A stretch of 22,730 nucleotides of DNA from a virus. Both the position numbers and the translations under genes were made by a program. The stretch covers positions 1 through 22,730 of IMG/VR virus record IMGVR_UViG_3300007539_000248; one strand, written 5' to 3'. How positions within the stretch are numbered: the stretch's first letter is position 1; each line of letters begins with the position of its first letter. The notes beneath the pieces are model-generated. The model was not told the DNA's origin and searched no databases. It was given only the letters and a program-made list of their open reading frames with translations. Below are positions 1 through 8,083 of the stretch, piece by piece.

Positions 1-2737
1 ATGTATCGTTAATACCGTCAGTAAAACCACCTCCTAGAATCCAAGGGGTGAATACAGGGACGGACGGTAGATTCTCTCCATCGTAAAGGCGCTCTCCAAA
101 AAGATTATTAGTCTCATGGTGATGGCCTTCCGCGATTCTTGAAGGTACATTTAAAGGTGTAGAAGGCTCTATACCAAACGCAGTGCTTATAGAAGATGCA
201 GCCAAAAGCTCTCCATCTACAAAAAGACTTATTAGATTTTTAGATAGATCAAAAGAAATATTAAAGTGTGTAAATGCGCCAGAAACGTCCGCTATAGTAA
301 ACCCGCTCTTAGTGGTTGCACTTAGAGGTACTTTAAACCCTAACTCTTGTCTGCACTGATCGGAACCTCCAATCCCGCTAACGGTCTCCTCAATTACAAT
401 ACTCTTGCCCCATTCAGTATCATTTTGTGCTAATGTAGGTAATACTACAAACTCTAAGGAGGATGTCGTGGATACTGGGAAGTTAGGCCATCCTTTATCT
501 CTCCAACCTATGATCATCCCTCGGGTTCTGTTCTTTCTCTGATCGGCCAAAGTAACCGCGCCCGTGAACGGGTCTGATGAAAGAGCGTCACCGCAGTTTT
601 CATTAGCGGCAACTAGGCGATACCTTCGAGAGTATGTCATATTCCCATGCACCTCAGGTACATGCGCCCAGAAATCCATACACCACCCATTCTGAGTATA
701 CATTAAATCGTCTAGAGGCTGCGAAGGCGGGTATGGCTGGTTGTCCCTATAGTTATTAGGAAGCCTTACGTAAGACCCTTGATCTCTATTATACAGAGAG
801 CCGAACTTCTGTCGGGGGTATCTAACAGCACCCGTCAAGTAAGGAATGGAAACTCCAGAAGCGAAAACTGAAGTTGAATCCCCCACAAGTTTAGCGTTTA
901 AGGGATACCCCGTATCGGCATAGTTACGAACTCCAAAATCGGTAGAGCTTGCTTCTACAGCAGCAGACGGCTCCAGGAAGTTGTAACACACGATCATATT
1001 ATCTGTAACGATAGAGTCGTCAAGAGTTCTCAGATAAGGAGCAATACCCTCCACCGTAGAGGATACCACACTACTAACACCTGTGGCTCCCGAAGTATTC
1101 ACCCAATCAGCCGTGCCGTAGGAGCCGATGGCAAGCTCTGGAATAGCTTCGTATTGAGCGCCCGGACCTTTTTCAATAAACACAGGAGCGAGAGGTGCCG
1201 TGGTATCATCTAAATCCGATGAGTGCAGCATCGCTGTTTTTTGAGTATCAATCTCAGGAACTAACCCGATATCCTTCAAATACGAGAAATCATTGATAGG
1301 TATTCTTGGAATGTATTCAATCTCTTCCGTAAAGTTACTTGCCGAGTAATCGAGGTAATTTACCTTATCCTCGTAGCCACACAGTGCGTCGGGCAAGCTA
1401 ACATTATTTTTATTTACAGTCCTGTAGAAAACACCCTCACCTTGAGGGTCCCCAGGAGGAGTGACTCCAAAGGGACCGAATAGGGCGGCTACTTGTAGTT
1501 GCTTTTTACGTTTTTTAATCTTTCGATCATAAACGTTTGCTACGGAGGCGTAGCTTTCCTGGTAATTCTTAACGATGGCTGAAGATATCGAATAGCCCTG
1601 GGATATCAGATCATCAATCTTAGCCGAAACATCCGCGACCTGGAGACTCCTATCGTTCTCCATGTTTAAGAGGACATCATCATATTTATAGAAATCTTTA
1701 ACGGTGCCTGACTCGTTTTCGTACTCAAAAGAAAGAATCGTATCAGCAAATCTTTCCGTTTGATCTTTAGAGTATAGCTCGCCTCGACCACCCCTGTTTG
1801 CAGCGTATCGAAGTTCCCACGATCTGGCATCTATCTTCTGTGCGGTAATGTAAGGAATGCTTCCGGTTCTTGAGTCGTAATACAGGCCGTCCTGAGAAAG
1901 AATGAACTTTCCTTCTGTAGATTGTGGAGGGCCGAAGTCTGTATCGAAGATAGGCGCTTCCTCTTCAATGAACTGCTGTCCAAGTAGTTGTGCTCTAAGA
2001 ATATCAAGAGCCGCTTTATTCTCCCCATAAGGTATTACTAACTTGTTATCAACAAATTTTTCAAAGCTTTCTAAATTTTGATTTGAGCTTTGTCTAATGT
2101 TATCCTCAAGGACAAAAAGGTCATCAGGAGATAGGTTAGTATTAGATCTAAAATCATTGATGATATTGTTTACAGCCGCTGCATGTTCGTCGATATTAAC
2201 CTTCGGCTCGGGAAGATCCCCAGAAGCTCTGCGCGATATTACATCGTTCACCTGCGCGTAGGATTCAAGCGTCTGATCTAATTCAAGTTGAAGGTCGGAG
2301 ATGTTTCTCTCAGCCGTAGCTGTCTGAAGCTCCATGATCTCACTATCGTTATCGGAAGACCCGCCCTCAACAGCATCCTTGATCTCTGCGATCAAATCCC
2401 TAACATCGTCTGCGGAGATGTTCACTCCTTCAGGTAGAGAACCTTCCAGTAAAGGTTCAATACCTCCGTCAACAAGATCCTTAATTACTTCGGCAGTAGA
2501 AATCGCAGCCCTGCTAAGAGACCTAAACTTGTTCACAGCTTCAATTGAGTTTTTTAACTTCACTATGGTTTTTCCATTGATGAAGTTCTCTACTCTAACC
2601 ACACCTTTAAGTCTGTTCAGTCTAAACTTTTCTGAGGATAACCGTGCTGCAATATCTTCTCCCTTGGCAGCGAGGAAGTCCGACACCGATGCAAGTGCTC
2701 CTGTAGGAAGGATATTTAAAGATTTTAAGGATATCAT
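1..2737 (-). CDS. Large virion protein with LamG/concanavalin-like domain (partial, C-terminus outside window)
   Basis: I translated the minus strand from ATG at 2737 and found it open to base 1, giving 912 codons without a stop, so the C-terminus lies outside the window. The first ~330 residues are charged and probably helical. Around residues 650-870 there is a pattern typical of LamG/concanavalin-A-like lectin folds in phage virion proteins: MDFWAHVPE, then WGKSIVIEE, then a strand pair ending ISLFVDGELLA. Such domains usually sit on fibres or tail surface proteins and may bind glycans. The gene follows the central spike gene by 19 bases, at the end of the baseplate block, so a baseplate-periphery or fibre role fits (inference). 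The upstream sequence has CTAAATA and then AGAGAG directly before ATG. The exact family is not recognised. Confidence 0.8.
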   Translation of the reverse strand, partial: MISLKSLNILPTGALASVSDFLAAKGEDIAARLSSEKFRLNRLKGVVRVENFINGKTIVKLKNSIEAVNKFRSLSRAAISTAEVIKDLVDGGIEPLLEGSLPEGVNISADDVRDLIAEIKDAVEGGSSDNDSEIMELQTATAERNISDLQLELDQTLESYAQVNDVISRRASGDLPEPKVNIDEHAAAVNNIINDFRSNTNLSPDDLFVLEDNIRQSSNQNLESFEKFVDNKLVIPYGENKAALDILRAQLLGQQFIEEEAPIFDTDFGPPQSTEGKFILSQDGLYYDSRTGSIPYITAQKIDARSWELRYAANRGGRGELYSKDQTERFADTILSFEYENESGTVKDFYKYDDVLLNMENDRSLQVADVSAKIDDLISQGYSISSAIVKNYQESYASVANVYDRKIKKRKKQLQVAALFGPFGVTPPGDPQGEGVFYRTVNKNNVSLPDALCGYEDKVNYLDYSASNFTEEIEYIPRIPINDFSYLKDIGLVPEIDTQKTAMLHSSDLDDTTAPLAPVFIEKGPGAQYEAIPELAIGSYGTADWVNTSGATGVSSVVSSTVEGIAPYLRTLDDSIVTDNMIVCYNFLEPSAAVEASSTDFGVRNYADTGYPLNAKLVGDSTSVFASGVSIPYLTGAVRYPRQKFGSLYNRDQGSYVRLPNNYRDNQPYPPSQPLDDLMYTQNGWCMDFWAHVPEVHGNMTYSRRYRLVAANENCGDALSSDPFTGAVTLADQRKNRTRGMIIGWRDKGWPNFPVSTTSSLEFVVLPTLAQNDTEWGKSIVIEETVSGIGGSDQCRQELGFKVPLSATTKSGFTIADVSGAFTHFNISFDLSKNLISLFVDGELLAASSISTAFGIEPSTPLNVPSRIAEGHHHETNNLFGERLYDGENLPSVPVFTPWILGGGFTDGINDT

Positions 2738-2753
2738 CTCTCTGTACTCTTTT

Positions 2754-2760
2754 TATTTAG
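2754..2760 (-). promoter_or_regulatory. CTAAATA motif, candidate late promoter (LamG-like virion gene)
   Basis: CTAAATAAAAAG lies 16 bases upstream of ATG at 2737 on the coding strand, overlapping the spike gene's end. It resembles the T4 late core TATAAATA, and no -35 box is seen. Confidence 0.45.
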
Positions 2761-3869
2761 GTTATCGGGGGGCTTGTGACAGATCCTCCAGACCTGACTC
2801 CACCGTGAATATGATCGGTTAGGCTCGTCCCATCAATCACTACATCCCCAGAGTTACCTGTGATGGACACGGAATCCGCATTTATGTTTATACCCGTCTG
2901 GGTCAGGGTTACAGTAGTGCTCCCGACTACCAACCTAATGGCATCGCCCGCAGCAATCTCGATAGTCCCTTCAGGAGCTTCGTACGTAGCGCCTCCTTTT
3001 ATAGTTAAATCCCTAATGTTACCTTTCTCGGCAACACGGGACACGGAAAGACGGGCTCTAATGTTGTGATTCCCTTTGTTTGCGCTATCTTCTATATCTC
3101 CTTCAGCATTGTTTGTTCTTCTCTGATCTCCATTACCTCCGAGAAGCTCCATGTTTTGCGACCCCTTCATGCTTATGAAGTTCTGGTCTCTCGCGGTATT
3201 TAACCATGCAGAGTCGGGATGTTCTCCCCCAGAGATAATCTCTAACCTGTTAGGCCCGAAATCATTGTTGGTCTTCTCGTCAGCAAGAACAATCCTATCC
3301 ATGCCCATTTCGGGAGGACCGTCATTAAGTCTGAGGTGCTTGCCCGAAGCTGCCTGAATCAGAACTGAGTTATCGAGACGCCCTTTCTCAGTTATCTTAT
3401 GAGATAAAACTACCTTGTGTCCATTCTTCTGCTTCCAAACATCTTGTTGGGGCAGGAAGTTATCCGCATAAATATTACCCGCCTCGGGTATGCCTAGATC
3501 ATAAGTTTTATGTTCTTTATCAGTCTTCCGCGCGTAGGGGTCTCTTTGGTCTGTATTAAAATCATCAGCGTCATTCTTATCGTTCGCTGTCGAGCTTCGG
3601 CCCTTAGTCTGCGCGATAGGTTGCGGGACCGAGCCGAGCCAAGCGTACTTAAAGATGCCCGCCTCAGTATCTTGCTCGATCCCAGGCATCTCCACATACA
3701 ATACTTGGCTTCCCGGTCCTGGGGGAGCGGGGAAGAATCCGTGTCCGGCACCTACACTTTGCCCACAAGGCAACGCCTTGATCTCTTCGGCAGAATCTAA
3801 AGGCTTGATAGTAAGAATACCTCCTTGCTGGGTATCGACCGTGGATTTAACTGTGCCGACTTTAATCAT
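2757..3869 (-). CDS. Baseplate central spike protein, gp5/gpV-like, with HxH tip
   Basis: A 370-aa protein that probably forms the trimeric needle under the tail tube that pierces the outer membrane on contraction. The first ~110 residues look like the OB-fold of gp5/gpV spikes (start MIKVGTVKSTVD, with a GILTIKPLD strand). The last ~80 residues alternate hydrophobic and polar as in a triple-stranded beta-helix (IEIAAGDAIRLVVG, then DSVSITGNSGDVVIDG). They end in H353-I-H355 followed by GGVRSGGSVTSPP. In P2 gpV and phi92 gp138 a comparable HxH binds an iron ion at the spike apex. No lysozyme domain is visible, unlike T4 gp5. Its start overlaps the end of the hub gene by 8 bases, suggesting translational coupling. 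The family call is firm; iron binding is inferred. Confidence 0.85.
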   Translation of the reverse strand: MIKVGTVKSTVDTQQGGILTIKPLDSAEEIKALPCGQSVGAGHGFFPAPPGPGSQVLYVEMPGIEQDTEAGIFKYAWLGSVPQPIAQTKGRSSTANDKNDADDFNTDQRDPYARKTDKEHKTYDLGIPEAGNIYADNFLPQQDVWKQKNGHKVVLSHKITEKGRLDNSVLIQAASGKHLRLNDGPPEMGMDRIVLADEKTNNDFGPNRLEIISGGEHPDSAWLNTARDQNFISMKGSQNMELLGGNGDQRRTNNAEGDIEDSANKGNHNIRARLSVSRVAEKGNIRDLTIKGGATYEAPEGTIEIAAGDAIRLVVGSTTVTLTQTGININADSVSITGNSGDVVIDGTSLTDHIHGGVRSGGSVTSPPIT

Positions 3870-6714
3870 CTCTTAAAAAGCTGTACTGCGCCTTTAACAT
3901 TTCTTCAGTTGTATTTGAACTTCCAGAAGGAATCAACTTAAGGGTGGTTTTATATCCAGAGGTATCAATCTTATGAGTAAGTCCTCCTATATGGTAGATT
4001 CCTGAAAGCCAATGGAATGTTCCAGGAACTCTGGGTTCGCTTACCCATAGAGCCACGTTTCTATTATGGGTTTCAAACGCAAGGATGTCCATTTCTGGCA
4101 CACCGAGTATCTCGACCTCGATATCTGATATCCTATTTTTGAAAGAAGCTAGTACCCGTGCTTTAACGGCTAACTCTACAGCAGTAGCTTCATTATCAAC
4201 CTTCATTAGGGTCTGCAAGGTACTCAAAGGAGATGAACTTATCTCTCTAACTCGCGACTCGACCTTCTTTGTCCCTTCATCCGTATGAACCACCTTCACC
4301 TCCGAATCTAACCCTTCATTAGATGTGTACGGAAAAAATATGTCTAAGAAGCCATTGTTATTAATAAAGGACAGGTCTTCTTTTAACTGCTCAAACTGAT
4401 CCTGTACAGAGTCATCTACAAACTTCTTTACCATTGAAGGGGCGTCGGATTGAATACCTGTTACAAGACCTAAGCCGTTTGAAACTAAACGACGAGCCGC
4501 ATACGAACGATCTTCCTTAGCCTTGTCATTCAACTCAAGGCGGTCAGTACCTCCTTTAGAGATGCTCAACGTTACGGACTCTTTAACCAGATCTAGGTAA
4601 TCTTTATTCTCCTCAAAACGTTTGATTACAGAATACAGTTGCTGTTCAATGATGGGAGCTTTAAGTATATCGTAATAAAACCCCGCCTTGGATATTCTGT
4701 AGCGAAGATCTGTAATTATATTGTCTTTGCGGTTATTGAATCCAGTAGCAATAGAGATGGTAGCAGGATCATTTTCAAGCTCTATGGGAAAAGATTTAAT
4801 CTTCGACTTTGCCGGAAAAATACCTTCAATAAAATCAGAAGTACCGATTACAGTAATGTAAGGCGTAGTTTCCCACTCAACTTCAATACCTAAATAGTTG
4901 GCTATAAATTCTCGATCTTCGTTGGGCACAGCATTGCAAAAGATTTGCGTAGATCCCAGGTATTGATCTGCCTTATCAAAAAACTTTTTGTTAAGCTTAT
5001 TTAAAGTAGATCGAAGTGCTTTGTGCTTATCCTTGTACTTAAACAGAATTTTATTAGTGTCAGGGGGAGGGTTTGTAAGAGCCTCCTCTAAGGCCGCAGC
5101 ATCGCCTCCAAAATCTTCATCAAACTCACCTGCAATTAAGACGTTCCTTATATCAATACCAGGACCACTTAATTCGTAAATAGCTCCATATCCTTGTAAC
5201 TGATTATCATTCCCAAGCTTCACATCTAAGACTTGAGCCTTTCTTACAAACGACTGCCTATCTAAGCGATCCGATATCCTAGCTATCGCACGCTCGTTGA
5301 AATTCTTCAGGCTATACCTATAAATGAGTACCGCCCCCTGAGTTAGAGTTGACCCTATCGTCGTGGCTCGACTAGTGCGGTAGGCCATGTAAGTCTCCTG
5401 CTCCTCGATGGGGAGTTGTTCCCAGAACCTAATAAAACTATTTATAGATGTTGGGTTTATGGGACCTCCCGACTGCCCTTTTACTCTGGACACAGGAAGA
5501 ATGCCTATTGAGTTCGCTGGGGATGTGGACGCTTTTTTAAACCTAATAGGTTGCCAATCTAAAGTATAAGAAGTTTTTCCGTTACGAGTGACAGGACTAT
5601 CAATATCAAACACATAGCATAGTCCTAAAGAGGAGGCGTCCTCCCCTACAAACTCAGCCAAAGCGAAGGACGATGTATTAAGATTTTTCCCAACCAGAGA
5701 TGTTGGGAGTTCATAACGAACTCTTTTAGAATCGCCCTTGATATACTCCGACCATGCATATTCATATTTTTTCCTGTCTTGAGCAGCGATATTATCATCG
5801 ATACCCGTGGATCCATTTTGGTCTAAAGCTTGCACCTCTTTAGGAAGAACCTTTCCCTTATACTTGATAAGGGTTGAGTTTACTTTGCTGTTAAACCCTA
5901 AAGATTCATAAAAAGTTTGAATCACATCCTGTGTAATTGCGGTAGAGGCTGTACTACTCAAACCCACTCTATCGGTGTGAGGCGTATTTTCGAATTGCGC
6001 TGGAGCGGATAGCTTCTTGTTAGGTCCTGGGTGGACCTTTAAGAACTCTGCATCAAGTATACTTTTGTGAGCGTCTGAAAATCTTACTACCGACTGTGCG
6101 CCTTCCCCCGCAGCTAAAATTCCAAAAACTTCGGAAATAACTTTAGAAGGTTCTCTTAAATCAAGACCCTTTACTAGAGAAACACTTTCTTCTGTGTAAT
6201 CTTCTTTTTGCTGATTTCTTTCAATACTGAGATCGTGAAAGTTAACAATTCTTAAAGTTACAATACGATCTTTATTGTCGGAAACCTCATACCCTACATC
6301 GATAATCTGACCACGATGAATCTCAGACAATGCGTAAGGATCTTCCTCAGCCAGGGGGGTAGTCGAAGGTGCTACGTACCCCCAACGTATGAAAATGTTT
6401 GCGGTCTCTGTCGCGCTAAGTTGCCAGTTCTCTGAGTCCGTCTCTTGGGAAGCCGCCCATGCGCGAGGGTTTACGGAGCAATACCACGAAAATATCTTCT
6501 TCTCAATTTCTTGCTGAGGGTTAATCAGCCGAACTAGAATTTGCCCAGTATCATCACCTCCAAAAACTATATTTTCAAAAGACAGTAAAGTGTTTCTTAA
6601 ATCAAACGGATCCGTATAGCTAGTAAATCCCCGGTCAGAAGGAACAAGAGCGTCTCTTGTAAAATCCATCATCAATCTAGGCGAACTGGTATTTCTATAT
6701 CCGGCGGCTGTCAT
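3862..6714 (-). CDS. Baseplate hub protein, probable gp27/gpD-type
   Basis: A 950-aa protein, about 2.4 times the length of T4 gp27. The last ~70 residues carry the signature of baseplate hub proteins that hold the spike: a segment around GTFHWLSGIYHIGGLTHKID followed by GYKTTLKLIPSG. The N-terminal region (DTGQILVRLINPQQEIEK) resembles the first tube-like hub domain. The middle is long and not recognised, so it may hold an inserted or duplicated domain. The position between the gp53-like wedge gene and the spike gene agrees with a hub role. The start codon overlaps the upstream stop as TAATG. CTATTATA lies just before the ATG on the coding strand, resembling the motif found before plus-strand genes. 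I am confident it is a baseplate protein and less sure of one-to-one equivalence with gp27. Confidence 0.7.
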   Translation of the reverse strand: MTAAGYRNTSSPRLMMDFTRDALVPSDRGFTSYTDPFDLRNTLLSFENIVFGGDDTGQILVRLINPQQEIEKKIFSWYCSVNPRAWAASQETDSENWQLSATETANIFIRWGYVAPSTTPLAEEDPYALSEIHRGQIIDVGYEVSDNKDRIVTLRIVNFHDLSIERNQQKEDYTEESVSLVKGLDLREPSKVISEVFGILAAGEGAQSVVRFSDAHKSILDAEFLKVHPGPNKKLSAPAQFENTPHTDRVGLSSTASTAITQDVIQTFYESLGFNSKVNSTLIKYKGKVLPKEVQALDQNGSTGIDDNIAAQDRKKYEYAWSEYIKGDSKRVRYELPTSLVGKNLNTSSFALAEFVGEDASSLGLCYVFDIDSPVTRNGKTSYTLDWQPIRFKKASTSPANSIGILPVSRVKGQSGGPINPTSINSFIRFWEQLPIEEQETYMAYRTSRATTIGSTLTQGAVLIYRYSLKNFNERAIARISDRLDRQSFVRKAQVLDVKLGNDNQLQGYGAIYELSGPGIDIRNVLIAGEFDEDFGGDAAALEEALTNPPPDTNKILFKYKDKHKALRSTLNKLNKKFFDKADQYLGSTQIFCNAVPNEDREFIANYLGIEVEWETTPYITVIGTSDFIEGIFPAKSKIKSFPIELENDPATISIATGFNNRKDNIITDLRYRISKAGFYYDILKAPIIEQQLYSVIKRFEENKDYLDLVKESVTLSISKGGTDRLELNDKAKEDRSYAARRLVSNGLGLVTGIQSDAPSMVKKFVDDSVQDQFEQLKEDLSFINNNGFLDIFFPYTSNEGLDSEVKVVHTDEGTKKVESRVREISSSPLSTLQTLMKVDNEATAVELAVKARVLASFKNRISDIEVEILGVPEMDILAFETHNRNVALWVSEPRVPGTFHWLSGIYHIGGLTHKIDTSGYKTTLKLIPSGSSNTTEEMLKAQYSFLRDD

Positions 6715-7019
6715 TACTGTATAATAGGAATCTTAAGTTCTTTTCCTGCAACTAATTCGGTCATAGGATCAATAACGCCATTGGCGCTGCAAATAACCCA
6801 CCACAAACGATCCGTGCCGTAAGCAGCCTGAGAAATTAGATCCGCTCTGTTCTCCATCTCCGCAGGAACAAATGCTATCTTATACGTAAAAGATGTGAGA
6901 TTATCTATGATAAATCTTTTCCAAGTCTTGGAGTTTACAAGATCTTTGAAAGGCTTGCCTCGATGAAGGCGTTCTACAGCTTCATACGTATCGAACCTGG
7001 ATGTAAAAGTTTTAGCCAT
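6714..7019 (-). CDS. Baseplate wedge protein, gp53-like (LysM-like)
   Basis: A 101-aa protein. The C-terminal half (about residues 59-101) has the compact pattern of phage LysM-like baseplate proteins: an AYGTDRLWWVICSANGV helix-turn region, then DPMTEL and GKELKIPII. In T4, gp53 joins the wedges to the central hub through a LysM-like fold. The N-terminal half has a strand-like stretch (SFTYKIAFVPAEM) and a helix. It is half the length of T4 gp53 (about 196 aa), so it may be only the core domain, as in the small LysM-like proteins of simpler myophages. It starts 2 bases after the upstream gene's stop and its own stop overlaps the hub start as TAATG. No Shine-Dalgarno is visible. Confidence 0.7.
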   Translation of the reverse strand: MAKTFTSRFDTYEAVERLHRGKPFKDLVNSKTWKRFIIDNLTSFTYKIAFVPAEMENRADLISQAAYGTDRLWWVICSANGVIDPMTELVAGKELKIPIIQ

Positions 7020-7021
7020 GA

Positions 7022-8077
7022 TCAGAGTTTAGGGTATTTTTGACGTTCTAACTGAGTAACGGAGTTGTCCAGTCTAAGCTCCAATATCTGAGAAGCGTCG
7101 GGCACAATCTCATTGTCAGAGCCATGATGGCTTCCATGCGTCTGGCGGAACTCCTCTAGATTCAAGGAGAACTTAACTTGTCGTGGGAGAAGAGTTCTAA
7201 ACTCGTACCCTTTATCGGAGGGGTAAGTGATTGAGAAGTTTTTTACAATGAAAGGCGCTTCATTAAAGACCGTTCCGTGACGAAACCTTACGATAGGAGG
7301 TCCCGCAGGTCCGATGTCCGTAGTATCCCCAATAACAGAAGCTCTAAGAGTATCGATCACGAACTGCGTATAATACACTGCAAGCATAAGGTCTGTGCTC
7401 AGGCTTGCAGGTTGTAGAGAAAGGGCTTGTAAGATAGGACCCAAATGTTTACGCAGCGAAGGTTCTGTTATCGAGTCCTTAGGTTCTCTGCTAGTGGGGT
7501 CGTACACGCGCGGTCCAGAATATCTGTCTTCGTTCGATATCTGGTATAAGGAGTCGGAAACTACATTAAATGATGACCCGAAAAACTTATCAAGCTTATC
7601 TTTTGTGAATGTAGTCCAGAATAGTTTCTGGGCGCGGCTAACCTGAGTCGGTGCCGTATAAATCGGTACACCTGAGGAGTTCTTGCGGAAAAACCTTGTA
7701 ACTCCAAACCCATGCAAATACTCCTCCGTCGCCATTTTAAAGAAGTATTCTATATGAGGGATCGTATAAGTAAAGCTTAGTTTTACTTTTCTCACATCCC
7801 CGCCAACGAATAGGCGTACGGGCTCGTTACGCGCGACAATGTTCTGAGAAGCATATCGAGAGCTTCGATCCTCAGTGATCGTAGGGTTTTCAAAAAATGC
7901 AACGCGCCTCTTTCCAATTTGAGAGTTAGGGTAAGTAAAATCTAAATACGATCTCTCCTCCAGCACGGAGTTAAGACGCTTATCAGCCTCCTCAAGATTT
8001 ATAAGGGCATTAGTTATAGCCCCCTCACGTATCTCAAAAATCTCTTTGATTCCTTTTTTTATTCCTTTTAGTACCAT
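7022..8077 (-). CDS. Probable tail tube cap / baseplate-to-tube protein (gp48/gp54-type)
   Basis: A 351-aa protein directly after the tape measure gene, the position held by gp48 in the T4 order 29-48-54, and close in length to T4 gp48 (364 aa). Features seen are an N-terminal helix, then a conserved-looking block FENPTITEDRSSRYASQNIV followed by ARNEPVRLFVGGDVRKVKL and a strand FTYTIPHIEYFFKM. The C-terminal part is beta-rich (FIVKNFSITYPSDKGYEF, then VKFSLNLEEFRQ). Proteins of this type form the ring where the first tube ring polymerises. The call rests on gene order, length and general pattern, so it is an inference. The gene begins 6 bases after the tape measure stop. Confidence 0.5.
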   Translation of the reverse strand: MVLKGIKKGIKEIFEIREGAITNALINLEEADKRLNSVLEERSYLDFTYPNSQIGKRRVAFFENPTITEDRSSRYASQNIVARNEPVRLFVGGDVRKVKLSFTYTIPHIEYFFKMATEEYLHGFGVTRFFRKNSSGVPIYTAPTQVSRAQKLFWTTFTKDKLDKFFGSSFNVVSDSLYQISNEDRYSGPRVYDPTSREPKDSITEPSLRKHLGPILQALSLQPASLSTDLMLAVYYTQFVIDTLRASVIGDTTDIGPAGPPIVRFRHGTVFNEAPFIVKNFSITYPSDKGYEFRTLLPRQVKFSLNLEEFRQTHGSHHGSDNEIVPDASQILELRLDNSVTQLERQKYPKL

Positions 8078-8083
8078 GATTTA

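Noticed and set aside
2334-2822. 162-codon open frame on the plus strand
   Set aside because: Low-complexity Ser/Leu-rich shadow of the LamG-like and spike genes on the other strand.
5439-5446. Exact TATAAATA (T4 late promoter core) on the minus strand
   Set aside because: It lies deep inside the hub gene, more than 1.5 kb from the next start; probably chance.
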